Assembly (NCBI RefSeq): GCF_002723615.1
Contig: NZ_KZ304954.1
Location: 124,001 to 188,000 of the forward strand
Length of the DNA: 64,000 nt
Direction: 5' to 3'
Source of the DNA: Limimaricola cinnabarinus
GTDB lineage: Bacteria > Pseudomonadota > Alphaproteobacteria > Rhodobacterales > Rhodobacteraceae
This document shows positions 38,037 through 49,764 of the stretch, piece after piece; position 1 is the first letter of the stretch; every line of letters begins with the position of its first letter. The notes under the pieces are model-generated. The model ran no database searches. It saw only the letters and a list, made by a program, of their open reading frames with translations, and was not told the DNA's origin. The position numbers were made by a program, and so were the translations under genes.

Positions 38037-38169
38037 TGGATCACCTCCTTTCAGTTGGTTTCGCCTGTTCCAAAGCTGGCACGGAAGCGCGCGTCGTCAA
38101 ACAGAAATTCACGAGAGGTGACGCTTGGGAAACCGGGGTGTGGCGCAGGGGCCGACAGCCCGACCCGGA

Positions 38170-39024
38170 TCAATCCTCCACCGCGTATTCGACGAGCTCC
38201 GTGGTCTGGAAGAAGCGGAAATTGTCATCCGAGATCATGGTGAGCCGGATCCGGCCCAGATCGTCGCGCCAGACCGAGAGACCTTCGAGATTGTCATGCA
38301 CGCCGAGACCGGTCTCCAGAAGCACCTCCTCGCCCGTGCCGTCGGGGGCGAAGCGGCGCACCCGGCTGCGAAAGCCGATGCCGGCGAAATCGCGCTCCAG
38401 CACGTAGAGATTGCCGTCGGGGCCGAAATCGGCCCCGGTGACGAGAAAGGCACCGCGGCGCGGGATGGAGAAGGGGATCGTCCATTGCCCGTCCTTCCAG
38501 CGATAGACCGGAAAGGGCCGGTCGAGCCGGCCCGAGCGTTCGGGCATGGTATAGAGCGCGCCCTCCGCGTCGATCGCCAGCGCCTCAAGCGCGCTGTTGA
38601 ACTGCATCTGCGGAAAGGCCTGGGGACGGGGCAGGACTTCCGGGCCGCGGGGCCCGGTTTCCGAACGCACCCGCGCCTTGCCCTCGAACGAGATCCAGCG
38701 CCGCCCATCCGCGCCGATCGCCAGCCCCTCGCTGTCGGCGAGATGGCCGGTCATGATCCCCTCGCGCCCCGAGCGCAGCGGCTCGGAGCGCAGGATCTCG
38801 ACCCCGGTGATGCGGCCCGCCTCGTCGCGGAGGAGGCGCCCGTCGACGATCCGCGCGCGGTCGCTGATGGTGACGAAGCCGCGCCCGTCCTCGTCGATCT
38901 CGAGCGCGGAAAACCCGCCCGAGCCGTGCGCTTCCTCGGGCCAGACATGGCTGCCGATGTAGTCGGCGCTTTGCTGCGAGGGCGCCCCGCCCGAGAGCAG
39001 GGCCGCCAGAACCATGGCTTTCAT
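38170..39024 (-). CDS. Esterase-like activity of phytase family protein
   Basis: A 284-residue exported protein with a short signal peptide ([17 protein letters not shown]). It is built from repeated beta-propeller blades with DGR/DGxxY motifs ([81 protein letters not shown]). The DNxEGL and SDDN elements are typical of the phytase-like esterase family (PF13449). The natural substrate is unknown. It starts 5 nt below mepA, so the mfs-mepA-esterase genes probably form one transcript. Confidence 0.87.
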   Translation of the reverse strand: MKAMVLAALLSGGAPSQQSADYIGSHVWPEEAHGSGGFSALEIDEDGRGFVTISDRARIVDGRLLRDEAGRITGVEILRSEPLRSGREGIMTGHLADSEGLAIGADGRRWISFEGKARVRSETGPRGPEVLPRPQAFPQMQFNSALEALAIDAEGALYTMPERSGRLDRPFPVYRWKDGQWTIPFSIPRRGAFLVTGADFGPDGNLYVLERDFAGIGFRSRVRRFAPDGTGEEVLLETGLGVHDNLEGLSVWRDDLGRIRLTMISDDNFRFFQTTELVEYAVED

Positions 39025-39028
39025 GCGC

Positions 39029-39937
39029 TCACTCGCTCGCCAACACGGAGGCGCATTGGCCGGGCAGGTCGGCCATGGTGATCTCGCGCTTGGGCTTGGG
39101 TGGGGGCGCGTCCGGGTCGGGGGCGGGCGGGTTCAGGATGTTGGCCTGCCATTCGCGCGCCTGATCGCAGCCATCGCCCGGCGGCGGCGGCTCCTGCGGC
39201 TCGCAGCTCGCATCGCCGGGCAGGCAGTTCAGCCGCACGTGGAAATGCGTGTTGTGCCCGTACCAGGGGCGGACCTTCCTGAGCCAGTCGCGGTTGCCGG
39301 TCTCGGCGTCGCACATCGCCACCTTGGCGCCCGGAAAGATGAAGATCCGCGCCGTGCGCGGGTCCGAGGCCGCGGCCTTCACGAGCGCCATGTGCTGCGG
39401 GGTCCAGCTGTCGTTGGCATAGGCGCCGCCGCGGGCCTGCATGTTGGTCGAGGATATCGCCTCGCGCTCGGCCCGGCTCAGATCGAGCCGGTCGGTGCGG
39501 CGCAGCCAGATGTCGGCGTCGATGCCGGTCTGGTGGCTGGCATGGCCGGTCAGCATCGGGCCGCCGCGCGGCTGGCTCAGATCGCCCACATAGATGCCGT
39601 TCCAGCCGGGCAGCTTCGCGGCTTCGCGCGACAGGTCCTGCAGGAAGTCGATCGTCTCGGGCTGGGCCCAGTTGCGGTTGCGCGACAGGCGCATCGCCTG
39701 CCATGTCGGCCCGGTTTCGGGCAGCTGCACGGCACCGGCCTGACAGCCCTTGGAATAGAAGCCGATCGATTCGGGGCGCTGGGACGAGCCGGTCGGGACA
39801 TGGCCGAAGAGCTTCTTGGCGATGCGGCTGTCATCCGCGTTCTGCGAGGATATGACGGCGCGCGGCGCGGGCGGCTCGCTGTCGCAGGCGGCGAGAAGGC
39901 CGAAGCCCAGCAGGGCGGCGGCAAGGGGGCGGATCAT
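39029..39937 (-). CDS. mepA: Penicillin-insensitive murein endopeptidase, MepA-type (M74)
   Basis: MepA cleaves DD- and LD-crosslinks in peptidoglycan in the periplasm. The 302-residue protein has a lipoprotein signal with lipobox LLAAC (Cys18), whereas E. coli MepA is soluble and periplasmic. The LAS-type zinc site is present: His residues and Asp in [19 protein letters not shown], and His in [11 protein letters not shown]. Paired cysteines ([27 protein letters not shown]) suggest disulfides. Its ATG overlaps the stop of the MFS gene (ATGA). Confidence 0.93.
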   Translation of the reverse strand: MIRPLAAALLGFGLLAACDSEPPAPRAVISSQNADDSRIAKKLFGHVPTGSSQRPESIGFYSKGCQAGAVQLPETGPTWQAMRLSRNRNWAQPETIDFLQDLSREAAKLPGWNGIYVGDLSQPRGGPMLTGHASHQTGIDADIWLRRTDRLDLSRAEREAISSTNMQARGGAYANDSWTPQHMALVKAAASDPRTARIFIFPGAKVAMCDAETGNRDWLRKVRPWYGHNTHFHVRLNCLPGDASCEPQEPPPPGDGCDQAREWQANILNPPAPDPDAPPPKPKREITMADLPGQCASVLASE

Positions 39938-41294
39938 GCTGCTCGGTCTCCGTTCTTGTTGACCCACCCTAGCAGAAACAGCGCCAATGCGAACAGGGCG
40001 ATCACCGGGACCAGCCCGGCGCGCACCGATCCGCTCATCCACGTGGCGAAGGTGATCGCCATCGGCGCGAGAAAGGCGGTGGCCCGCCCCGACAGCGCGA
40101 AAAGCCCGAAGGCTTCGGTCGCGCGGGCCGGGTCGGCATGGCGGACCATCAGGCTGCGCGAGGCGGCATAGAGCGCGCCGCCCGCGCCGCCGATCAGCGC
40201 GCCGCAGACATAGAACAGGATGTCGGGCAGCTTCGAGCCGGGCGCGAGCGCGACGCCGAACAGGCTGTCGCGGTTCATCGAGACGACCAGCACCGAGACC
40301 GCGATCAGCACCCAGACCGAGGCGCGGATCACCGGCTTGGGGCCTGTCCGCGCATCCGCCAGCCCGCCCGCCCATGTCAGCACCGCCGCCGCCACCGCGC
40401 CGATGATGCCGAACACGCCGATCTCGATCACCGACCAGCCGAGCACCAGCGTGGCATAGAGCCCGCCGAAGGCGTAGATCGCGGCGAGCGCGTCGCGGTA
40501 GAGCATCGAAGCCGCGAGAAAGGCGGCAAGGCTCGGGCGGCGCATCACGTCGCGCAGCGTTTCGGCCAGCCGGGCGGCGATCAGGCGCGGCGTCACCCGC
40601 GCCCGCGCCACCGGCCCCGCATCGCGCACCCAGGCGAAGAAGGGGATGATGAAGACCGCGTACCACGCCGCGATGATCGGCCCCGTGGCCCGCGTGCCCT
40701 CGCGCATCTCCGGGTCGAGCCCGAGCGCGGGCGGGTGGCCAAGGAGTGTCACGCCCGCCGCGTTCTCGGCGAACAGCAGCAGCACGAGGATCAGCGACAT
40801 CACCCCGCCCCAATAGCCCACGCCGCGCCCGAGCCGGAGATCCGTCCGATCATCGGCCCGGTGGCGAGCGAGGGCAGCAGCGCGTTGTTGACGTTGGTCG
40901 CCGATTCGGCGGCGACGAAGCCCGCGAAGAACAGCACCAGCGCCGGGATCAGCATCGCCCCGTCGGGCTCCAGCACCCAAAGCGACGCGGCGCAGATCAC
41001 GGCGATGACCGAAAACCCCGCGATCCACGGCATCCGCCGCCCCGAGGCATCGGCCAGCGCACCCAGCACCGGCGCGGTAAAGGCGATGACGAGCCCGGCC
41101 ACGGTCTGCCCCGTGCCCCACAGCGATTGCGCCGCCGCATCGGCCTCGGCCGGGGAAAGCCCTTCGCGGGCAAAGCGCGCCGTGGCCACGGCGGCGAAAT
41201 AGGGGCCGAAGATGAAGGTCAGGCCGAGCGTGGCATAGGGCTGCTGCGCCAGATCGAAGATCATCCAGCCCCAGATCCGTTTCCTGCCCGCCAT
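39934..41294 (-). pseudogene. UMF1-family MFS transporter, frameshifted
   Basis: The N-terminal half (41294 down to 40800) reads MAGRKRIWGWMIFDLAQQPYATLGLTFIFGPYFAAV, through SATNVNNALLPSLATGPMIGRISGSGAAW, then shifts to AIGAG and stops. The C-terminal half continues in another frame from GYWGGVMSLILVLLLFAENAAG to the stop at 39934. Adding one G to the three-base run at 40817-40819 restores GRISGSGAAW-GYWGG, the expected family junction, and a 453-residue protein with about 12 helices. This is a one-base deletion in a homopolymer: decay or sequencing error. UMF1 (Atg22-like) transporters are of unknown substrate. Confidence 0.85.
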
Positions 41295-41431
41295 CGCCGA
41301 TCCCCGTCCTGTTCGGGCGGATCAGACAGCGGCGCGGCGGAACTGTCCACGCCCCGGCGCGGATTTCGGCCCGGCTGCGTCCGGCTTGCGCGCCATTGCC
41401 GGGGATGGCGCCCGCCATCGGCCTCGGGATT

Positions 41432-41495
41432 TGCGTATTTGAAGAAAGATGAAAGGGAAGGCGCGCCCCCTGGTTCATCTTTCTCCAAATACGCA
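41432..41495. repeat. Palindromic intergenic repeat element, copy 3
   Basis: A 64-bp copy almost identical to the one at 29447-29510, with arms TGCGTATTTGAAGAAAGATG and its near inverse ending CAAATACGCA, and a GGCGCGCC centre. It lies between the thioesterase stop (41557) and the MFS start (41294), both minus strand. Confidence 0.85.
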
Positions 41496-41556
41496 TGGCG
41501 AAGCATCGGCCCCGGAGCGCCCCTTCGGGTCGAAGGCGCGCGGGCGGCAGACGACC

Positions 41557-42126
41557 CTATTCCGCCGCCATCGCCTCCGCGCTCGCATCCGCCATGGGTG
41601 GCCAGGGGCGCTCGGCCTCGGCCCGGACCCAATCGGCGATCCAGTCGGGCATGGGGGGCGAGGCCGGGTTCTGCCCCAGCGCCTCCATCAGCCGCGCCGG
41701 GTTCACCACGCCGCCCTTCTTGCGGTCGGTGATGGCGAGCCGCACCAGCGCGTGGCTGGTGCATTCGCCGTCGGCGCGAAACATGCCCTGCTCGGTATAG
41801 ACATAGCGGTCGTCCCAGCAAATGGCGCGGCTGCGCATGGTCAGCCGGGCAAAGCCCTGCACCCGGCGGCGATAGCGCACCGAAACGCCCGCCACCGCCA
41901 TGCCCCAGCCGTTCCGACGCAGCCCGCCGATCACGCCGATCCGCTGCGACAGCGGCATCCGGCCAAGGTCGAACAGCGTCAGCGTCCGGCCGTTGTTCAG
42001 CTCGTTCCAGAAGTCGAGATCCCAGGGCATCACGACATGCCGGCTCTCATGCGTGCCGGTGATGGGCAGGGGGGCGTCCTTGCGGTGGCGCCTGAACTGC
42101 CAGAACATGCGGATGAAGGGATACAT
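41557..42126 (-). CDS. Thioesterase-like hotdog-fold protein
   Basis: A 189-residue protein starting MYPFIRMFWQFRRHRKDAPLP. It has the hotdog acyl-CoA thioesterase pattern of the THEM6/4HBT-like group: ESRHVVMPWDLDFWNELNNGRTLTLFDLGRM, GWGMAVAGVSVRYRRRVQGFARLTMRSRAICWDDRYVYTEQGM and a CTSHALVRLAI strand. Members hydrolyse acyl-CoA thioesters, but the substrate is not readable. The start is supported by CGGAG upstream; the frame extends further upstream with poor coding character. A repeat element lies just below its stop. Confidence 0.85.
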   Translation of the reverse strand: MYPFIRMFWQFRRHRKDAPLPITGTHESRHVVMPWDLDFWNELNNGRTLTLFDLGRMPLSQRIGVIGGLRRNGWGMAVAGVSVRYRRRVQGFARLTMRSRAICWDDRYVYTEQGMFRADGECTSHALVRLAITDRKKGGVVNPARLMEALGQNPASPPMPDWIADWVRAEAERPWPPMADASAEAMAAE

Positions 42127-42295
42127 CGAGAACTCCGAGGGCGAGGATTGCCGCGCAAGTTGCGCGAGGGTGACGGGCGCGTCAACGGGTGACGCGAAAG
42201 CACCCATGGTCGCAAGGCGGGCCTTCGGGATTGCTCTTGGGGGTCTGGCTCCTTACCTGTCATGCGACCCAAAGAAGCCCCGGACGGACCGCCCC

Positions 42296-42583
42296 ATGAC
42301 CTCGCTCTTCCAGATCCTGATGCTCATCCTCGACATCGCGACCTTCTTCATCTTCGCGCATTTCATCATGAGCTGGCTGATCAGCTTCCAGGTGCTGAAC
42401 CTGCGCCAGCCGCTGGTGGCGCAGATCTGGGACGGTCTGACCCGCCTTTTGGAGCCGCTCTACGCGCCGGTGCGCCGCATCCTGCCGCAGATGGGCGGGC
42501 TCGACCTCGCGCCGCTGGTGGTGCTCGTGGGCATCTACGCGCTCGAGATCATCCTGAGAAACAACGCCGCCGCGTTCTACTGA
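42296..42583 (+). CDS. YggT-family membrane protein
   Basis: A 95-residue inner-membrane protein with two hydrophobic stretches, LFQILMLILDIATFFIFAHFIMSWLISF and LDLAPLVVLVGIYALEII. Between them lies the YggT signature DGLTRLLEPLYAPVRRILPQMGGLDLAP. This is a single YggT unit; other bacteria have two in tandem. The family has been tied to osmotic tolerance and to membrane or division proteins, with no defined activity. It lies upstream of recQ with a 107-bp gap. Confidence 0.92.
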   Translation: MTSLFQILMLILDIATFFIFAHFIMSWLISFQVLNLRQPLVAQIWDGLTRLLEPLYAPVRRILPQMGGLDLAPLVVLVGIYALEIILRNNAAAFY

Positions 42584-42690
42584 GGCGCGGCCCCGGCCTC
42601 CGCGCCGGGATGCCGCCCATGGCAGGACCGAAGCACACCCGCGCCGCGCCCTCCGGGGCACGGCGCTGACCCATCCGAAGCGAGACCCCG

Positions 42691-44739
<2,049 letters not shown>

Positions 44740-44824
44740 CCAGACCGCGCAGACGCCGCGCGATCGTGGACAGCATGGCGAAGCCCGTGCCAACATCCTG
44801 CAACCCCAGCAGGAGAGTTCCGCG

Positions 44825-45388
44825 ATGACCGGCACCACCGTCGCCAGCGTGATCTGGCACAGGCTCGACCGCGACGGCACCGATCGCTGCCGCCTTGCCC
44901 GGCTCGACGAGGGCTGGCTGATCGTCGGCCATGCGCGCTGGGACGAGGCGGGCGAGACGGCGGCGCTCGATTACGCGCTGCGCTGCGATGCGGGTTGGCG
45001 CTGCCTTTCGGCGGATGTGACCGGGCTGCACGGCGCGCGGCCCATCGCCTGCCGGATCGTCCGGCAGGAGGAGGGCTTCGCGATCGAGGGGCAGGCACCG
45101 GTGCCCGGCACCGATCTCGATCTCGGCTTCACCCCGGCCTGGATGCTGGTGCCGCTGAACCGGCTCGACCTGCCGCAGGCGCGCCCTTTCGAAATCAAGA
45201 CCGCGCGGCTGCGCGCCACGGATGGCGGGCGGCTGGAGCCGCTGGGGCACAGCTTCGCCCGTGTCCGGGAGGGCATGGATCACGCGATCCCGGCGCTGGG
45301 CCGGGATGCGCGGCTGCGGCTGCATGAGAGCGGCTTTCTCATCGAGGACCCGGGCCTGTGGCGCGGCGCGGTGACGCCGGAAGGGTGA
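44825..45388 (+). CDS. Putative glycolipid-binding protein (DUF1089-type)
   Basis: A 187-residue soluble protein. The sequence SVIWHRLDRDGTDRCRLARLDEGWLIVGHARW, then LDYALRCDAGWRCLSADVTG and LDLGFTPAWMLVPLNRLDL, fits the PF06475 glycolipid-binding family (a spiralling beta roll, related to LolA/SRPBCC-like folds). The name comes from structure-based annotation of one member and should be held lightly. The ATG has AGGAG about 9 nt upstream. It is a single gene between recQ and paoABC. Confidence 0.8.
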   Translation: MTGTTVASVIWHRLDRDGTDRCRLARLDEGWLIVGHARWDEAGETAALDYALRCDAGWRCLSADVTGLHGARPIACRIVRQEEGFAIEGQAPVPGTDLDLGFTPAWMLVPLNRLDLPQARPFEIKTARLRATDGGRLEPLGHSFARVREGMDHAIPALGRDARLRLHESGFLIEDPGLWRGAVTPEG

Positions 45389-45461
45389 GGCGGGCGGGGG
45401 AACCCCGGCTTGCCGGCGTCGGTTGAGCCGGGATTGTCCGAGCGTCCGAAGGATCCCCCCG

Positions 45462-45974
45462 ATGCAACTCCAACTCGACGTCAATGGCGAGCGCCATGCG
45501 CTCGACCTCGATCCGCGCACCTCGCTGCTCGACGCGCTGCGCGATCACCTCGGCCTCACTGGCTCCAAGAAGGGCTGCGATCACGGCCAGTGCGGCGCCT
45601 GCACCGTCATCGTCGAGGGGCGGCGCATCAATTCCTGCCTGACGCTGGCCTGCATGCATGAGGGCGACGAGATCACCACCGTCGAGGGGCTGGGCGCGCC
45701 GGACGATCTTTCGCCGCTGCAGCGCGCCTTCGTCGAGCATGACGGCTATCAATGCGGCTACTGCACCCCGGGGCAGATCTGCTCGGCCACCGCCATGCTG
45801 GGCGAGATCGAGAAGGGCTGGCCCAGCAATGTCACCGAGGATCTGGAGGCGCAGGTCGAGGCCTCGATCGAGGAGATCTCCGAGCGGATGAGCGGCAATC
45901 TGTGCCGCTGCTCCTGCTACCCGGGCATCGTCGATGCGATCCGGCAGGTCGCGAAAGAGGAGGCAGGGGCATGA
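45462..45974 (+). CDS. paoA: Aldehyde oxidoreductase iron-sulfur subunit
   Basis: The 170-residue small subunit of a PaoABC-type molybdenum aldehyde oxidoreductase. It carries two [2Fe-2S] clusters, one through [11 protein letters not shown] and a later Cys (INSCLTLAC), the other through [11 protein letters not shown] and [10 protein letters not shown]. coli PaoA is about 230 residues with a Tat leader; this one starts directly at the ferredoxin domain ([16 protein letters not shown]). The enzyme therefore looks cytoplasmic. Its stop overlaps paoB by 4 nt. Confidence 0.93.
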   Translation: MQLQLDVNGERHALDLDPRTSLLDALRDHLGLTGSKKGCDHGQCGACTVIVEGRRINSCLTLACMHEGDEITTVEGLGAPDDLSPLQRAFVEHDGYQCGYCTPGQICSATAMLGEIEKGWPSNVTEDLEAQVEASIEEISERMSGNLCRCSCYPGIVDAIRQVAKEEAGA

Positions 45975-46954
45975 GGGCCTTCGATTACATCCGCGCGGGC
46001 GACACGGCGCAGGCGGTCCGCGAAGGGGCGGGGCAGGAGACGCGCTTCATCGCCGGGGGCACCAATCTTCTCGATCTTATGAAGCTGGAGGTGATGGCGC
46101 CCGAGCGGATCGTCGACATCACCCGGCTCGATCTCGGCGGGATCGAGGAGACGCAGGATGGCGGGCTTAGGATCGGCGCGCTGGTCACCAATTCCGACCT
46201 CGCCGCCGATGCGCGCGTGCGCCGCGGCTGGCCGGTGCTGAGCCGGGCGCTGCTGGCGGGCGCGAGCGGCCAGCTCAGGAACAAGGCGACCACGGGCGGC
46301 AACCTGCTGCAGCGCACGCGCTGCTATTACTTCTACGACCGGGGCGAGCCCTGCAACAAGCGCGAGCCGGGATCGGGCTGCGCCGCGATGGGCGGCACGA
46401 ACCGCATCCTTGCGATCCTGGGCACCTCGGAGCATTGCATCGCCACCCATCCCTCGGACATGGCCGTCGCCATGCGGGCCTTGGGCGCGCGGGTCGAGGT
46501 CGAGGGGCAGGACGGCACGCGCGAGATCGCGCTCGATGCGTTCTACCGCCTCCCGGCCGACACGCCGCATATCGAGACGGTGCTGGCGCCGGGCGAGCTG
46601 ATCACCGCCGTGATCCTGCCCGCGCCTGCCGGTGGCCGGCAGATCTACCGCAAGGTGCGCGATCGCTCCTCCTATGCCTTCGCGCTCGTCTCCGTCGCCG
46701 CGGTGGTGGAGGTCGAGAATGGCCGGATCGCCAAGGCGCAGCTCGCCTTCGGGGGCTTGGGCCCGATGCCGTGGCGCGATGCAAAGGTGGAAAAGGCGCT
46801 CGTCGGAGAGGCCCCGTCGCCCGCGCTGTTCGACCGCGCCGCCGACATCCTGCTCGCCGAGGCCAGGGGCCATGGCGGCAATGATTTCAAGATCCCCCTG
46901 ACGCGGCGCACCCTCGCCGCCGTCCTGAGCCAGGCGACGGAGGCCGCAGCATGA
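45971..46954 (+). CDS. paoB: Aldehyde oxidoreductase FAD / [4Fe-4S] subunit
   Basis: The 327-residue FAD-binding subunit. The FAD-binding site is marked by [13 protein letters not shown] and [22 protein letters not shown]. The four cysteines that bind the extra [4Fe-4S] cluster in PaoB are all present in [20 protein letters not shown] and the downstream SEHC. This distinguishes the protein from ordinary CoxM/XdhB-type subunits and supports the PaoB name. Both ends overlap neighbours by 4 nt (ATGA), consistent with assembly of an ABC heterotrimer. Confidence 0.94.
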   Translation: MRAFDYIRAGDTAQAVREGAGQETRFIAGGTNLLDLMKLEVMAPERIVDITRLDLGGIEETQDGGLRIGALVTNSDLAADARVRRGWPVLSRALLAGASGQLRNKATTGGNLLQRTRCYYFYDRGEPCNKREPGSGCAAMGGTNRILAILGTSEHCIATHPSDMAVAMRALGARVEVEGQDGTREIALDAFYRLPADTPHIETVLAPGELITAVILPAPAGGRQIYRKVRDRSSYAFALVSVAAVVEVENGRIAKAQLAFGGLGPMPWRDAKVEKALVGEAPSPALFDRAADILLAEARGHGGNDFKIPLTRRTLAAVLSQATEAAA

Positions 46955-49164
46955 GTTTGGAAACCACGCGCCAGCTGAAGCACGACACCCCCGACCATGA
47001 CCGCCGCCTCGACGGCATGGCCCAGGGCGTGCTCGGCACCGACATGGACCGTCCCGAAGGCCCGCTCAAGGTCTCGGGCCGCGCCACCTATGCTGCCGAG
47101 AGTCGCCCCGAGGGCATGGCCCATGGCTATCTCGTGCGCGCCGCCACGATCGGGCGGATCACCGGCTCGAACGCCGAGGCCATCCGCGCCATGCCCGGCG
47201 TGCTGCATGTGCTCGAGGACGAGCGGATGATCCGCAACGCGGCGCAGGGCATGGCCGGACAATCCCCGGTGCAAAAGCAGGGGCAGTCCTGGTATGTCGG
47301 CCAGCCCGTGGCCTGCGTCGTGGCCGAGACATTCGAGCAGGCGCGCCACGCCGCGCAGGCGATGATGGTGACGATCGAGCCCGACGGCACCCATGTCTTC
47401 GACGCCGAGGCCGAAGGGGCCGAGATCGACACGCCGGAAAAGAAGCAGGTCTCGCAGGGCGATCTCGACAGCGCCATGGCCCAAGCCGCCTTCTCGATCG
47501 ACCATGATTACCACACGCCCTCGATGTCGAGCGCCGCGATGGAGCCGCATGCCTCGATCGCCCAGTGGGACGATGAGGGCCGGGTGACGCTGCGCGGCTC
47601 CTACCAGCTCTTGCGCTTCAACAAGAATGAGCTTGCCGACGTGCTGGGCGTTGCGCCCGACAAGGTGCGCATCCTGTCGCCCTATGTCGGCGGCGGCTTC
47701 GGCTCCAAGCTCGGCCTTGCGCCCGAGGCGGTGGCCGCGGCGCTGGCCGCGCAGGCGCTGGGCCGGCCCGTGCGGGTGGTGCTGCACCGTCGGCAGGTGT
47801 TCGAGACGGTCACGCGCCGCTCGGAGACGAAGCAGCGCATCCGGCTCGCCTGCGACGCGGATGGCAAGCTGACCGGGATCGGGCACGAGAACCTCGTGAG
47901 CCAGCTTCCGGGTGAGGTGTTTTCCGAGCCGGTGGCGCAGGGCACGCATTTCCAATACGCGGCCCCCAACCGGGTCGTGGGCCACAACATCGCCCGCATC
48001 CGCCGCTCCGCCGCCGGATCGGTGCGCGCGCCGGGCGAGGCGGTGGGCGTCACCGCCTTCGAGATCGCGGTGGACGAACTGGCCAAATCCGCGGGCATCG
48101 ACCCGCTGGAGTTCCGGCTCAGGAACGTGCCCGACAAGCACCCCGAGAACGGCAAGCCGTTTTCCTCCTCGACCATGGAGGCGACGCTGCGCGAGGGGGC
48201 GAGGCGCTTTGGCTGGCAGCACAGCCAGCCGCGCCAGCGGCGCGAGGGCGAATGGTGGATCGGCACCGGCATGGCGGGCGCGGTGCGGGTCAACATGATG
48301 ATCGAGGCGCATGCGCGGGTGGTGCTGACCGGCACCGGCGCGCGGGTCGAATGCGACATGACCGACATCGGCACCGGCTCCTACGCGATCCTGACGCAGG
48401 TCGCGGCCGAGATGCTGGGCTTCGCGCCCGCGCAGGTCGAGACGGTGCTGGGCGACACCGACCTGCCGCCCGCCTCGGGCTCCGGCGGCAGCTTCGGCGC
48501 GGCTTCGACCTCCACCGCCGTCTATCTCGCCTGCATGGAGCTGCGCGAGCGGCTGGCGGCGAAGATCGGCGTCAAGGAGACCGAGCTGACGCTGAAGGAC
48601 GGGGTGGCGACCCATGAGAACCGCCAGACGCCTCTGGCGGAGGTGTTGGGCGATGAGGAATGGCGCGCGCTGGGCCACCTCAAGCCCGGCCGCGCCGGGC
48701 GGGAGGTGCGGCAGGCGACATGGGGCGCGATCTTCGCCGAGGTGGCGGTGAGCGACGTGACCGGCGAGACGCGGGTGCGCCGCATGGACGGCACCTTCGC
48801 CGCGGGCCGCATCCTCAATCTCAAGACCGCGCGCTCGCAATGCCATGGCGGCATGATCTGGGGCATCGGCCTCGCGCTGACCGAGGCGCTGGAGCACGAT
48901 CCGCGCGACGGCCACATGGTCAACCGCGATCTGGCCGAATACCACCTGCCGGTGAATCTCGACGTGCCGCAGCTCGGCGTGCATTTCATCGAGGAGCGCG
49001 ACGACTGGGCCAACCCGCTTCAGGCCAAGGGCATCGGCGAGCTGTCGATCTGCGGCGCGGGCGCGGCGGTGGTCAATGCCATCGAGAACGCTTGCGGCGT
49101 GCGGGTGCGCCGCCTGCCCGCGACGCTCGATCAGGTGATGGAGGGGTTGATCGCGCAGGGCTGA
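46951..49164 (+). CDS. paoC: Aldehyde oxidoreductase molybdenum-binding subunit
   Basis: The 737-residue catalytic subunit binds the molybdenum cofactor (MCD or MPT form) and oxidises aldehydes to acids. Family features include [26 protein letters not shown] at the N-terminus, [14 protein letters not shown] in the cofactor cradle, GSVRAPGEA and the active-site-proximal [19 protein letters not shown] near the C-terminus. It closes a tight three-gene operon; the expected maturation protein PaoD/XdhC is not encoded in the window. A long hairpin follows 27 nt downstream. Confidence 0.95.
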   Translation: MSLETTRQLKHDTPDHDRRLDGMAQGVLGTDMDRPEGPLKVSGRATYAAESRPEGMAHGYLVRAATIGRITGSNAEAIRAMPGVLHVLEDERMIRNAAQGMAGQSPVQKQGQSWYVGQPVACVVAETFEQARHAAQAMMVTIEPDGTHVFDAEAEGAEIDTPEKKQVSQGDLDSAMAQAAFSIDHDYHTPSMSSAAMEPHASIAQWDDEGRVTLRGSYQLLRFNKNELADVLGVAPDKVRILSPYVGGGFGSKLGLAPEAVAAALAAQALGRPVRVVLHRRQVFETVTRRSETKQRIRLACDADGKLTGIGHENLVSQLPGEVFSEPVAQGTHFQYAAPNRVVGHNIARIRRSAAGSVRAPGEAVGVTAFEIAVDELAKSAGIDPLEFRLRNVPDKHPENGKPFSSSTMEATLREGARRFGWQHSQPRQRREGEWWIGTGMAGAVRVNMMIEAHARVVLTGTGARVECDMTDIGTGSYAILTQVAAEMLGFAPAQVETVLGDTDLPPASGSGGSFGAASTSTAVYLACMELRERLAAKIGVKETELTLKDGVATHENRQTPLAEVLGDEEWRALGHLKPGRAGREVRQATWGAIFAEVAVSDVTGETRVRRMDGTFAAGRILNLKTARSQCHGGMIWGIGLALTEALEHDPRDGHMVNRDLAEYHLPVNLDVPQLGVHFIEERDDWANPLQAKGIGELSICGAGAAVVNAIENACGVRVRRLPATLDQVMEGLIAQG

Positions 49165-49190
49165 GTCCCGGTTTTGCAAGGCGAAAATCG

Positions 49191-49224
49191 CCCCGTTCCG
49201 ACACGATGACGTGTCGGGACGGGG
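49191..49224 (+). terminator. paoABC terminator hairpin
   Basis: CCCCGTTCCGACAC (49191-49204) / GTGTCGGGACGGGG (49211-49224): 14 pairs including one G-T, loop GATGAC. No U-tract follows, so it may be Rho-assisted. Confidence 0.55.
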
Positions 49225-49225
49225 A

Positions 49226-49254
49226 TTGGATGCCCCGCTCCGGCCATATATCTG
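49226..49254 (+). promoter_or_regulatory. Promoter of the cytochrome c gene
   Basis: TTGGAT (49226-49231), 17-bp spacer, TATCTG (49249-49254), giving a leader of about 40 nt before the ATG. It lies directly after the paoABC hairpin. Confidence 0.45.
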
Positions 49255-49301
49255 CTAGGATGATCGGAGCATCGGTCGCTTACGGGTTCAGGGGGATCTC
49301 G

Positions 49302-49757
49302 ATGAATTGGCTGGCGCGAAGCATGGCGGTGATGGCGGGGCTGGGGCTCTGGACGATCCCGGCGCAGGCGCAGGACGCGGCCGAGGGCGAACGGCAGTTC
49401 GGCCGGCAATGCGTCTCCTGCCACGTGGTACGCACACCGGAGGGCGAGGTTCTGGCCGGGCGCAACGCGCGCACCGGCCCCAACCTGCATGGCATCGAAG
49501 GCCGGGTGATCGGATCGGTCGAGGATTTCCGCTACGGCGATGCGATGGACCGGATGCGCGAGCGGGGCGTCACCTGGACCGAAGAGCGCTTCACGGCCTA
49601 TGTGCAGGACCCGACCGCCTGGCTGCGCGCGGCGCTCGACGACCGGCGCGCGCGCGGCAAGATGGCCTTCCGGGTCCGCGATCCGCAGGCCGCCGCCGAC
49701 ATCTATGCCTATCTCGAAACCCTCGCCTCCCGGCAGCAGGCCGAGAGGGGCGATTGA
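49302..49757 (+). CDS. Periplasmic c-type cytochrome (class I)
   Basis: A 151-residue protein with a signal peptide (WLARSMAVMAGLGLWTIPAQAQ) and one heme-attachment motif, CVSCH. The likely distal Met ligand is in GKMAFRV. It resembles cytochrome c2/c550-like electron carriers, with GRNARTGPNLHGIEGRVIGS after the heme site. It has its own promoter behind paoABC; a link to PaoABC as electron acceptor is possible only if the enzyme were exported, which the missing leader speaks against. Confidence 0.9.
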   Translation: MNWLARSMAVMAGLGLWTIPAQAQDAAEGERQFGRQCVSCHVVRTPEGEVLAGRNARTGPNLHGIEGRVIGSVEDFRYGDAMDRMRERGVTWTEERFTAYVQDPTAWLRAALDDRRARGKMAFRVRDPQAAADIYAYLETLASRQQAERGD

Positions 49758-49764
49758 GCCGCGC

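Larger units (their letters stand above)
37873..38065 (-). ncRNA. Putative structured short transcript with hyper-extended SD
   Basis: A -35-like TTGACG (38100-38095) with a poor -10 (AGCTTT), and the strong terminator at 37878-37911, bracket a minus-strand RNA of about 190 nt. Near its 5' end GAAAGGAGGTGATCCAG (38052-38036) is complementary over 17 nt to the 16S rRNA 3' tail. AGGAGGTG within it is also the exact complement of CACCTCCT at 37929-37922, near the 3' end. A hairpin GGTGG / CCACC (37952-37926) competes for that element. It does not resemble 6S, 4.5S or tmRNA. Expression is inferred. Confidence 0.45.

Noticed and set aside
38036-38052. Plus-strand CTGGATCACCTCCTTTC, identical to the 3' end of 16S rRNA
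   Set aside because: No other 16S sequence surrounds it. It is the complement of a Shine-Dalgarno sequence at correct distance from a start codon on the minus strand, so it is not an rRNA fragment.
45462-49164. Carbon monoxide dehydrogenase or xanthine dehydrogenase operon
   Set aside because: Subunit order and the four extra cysteines in the FAD subunit fit PaoABC. The CoxL active-site signature was not seen in the large subunit.
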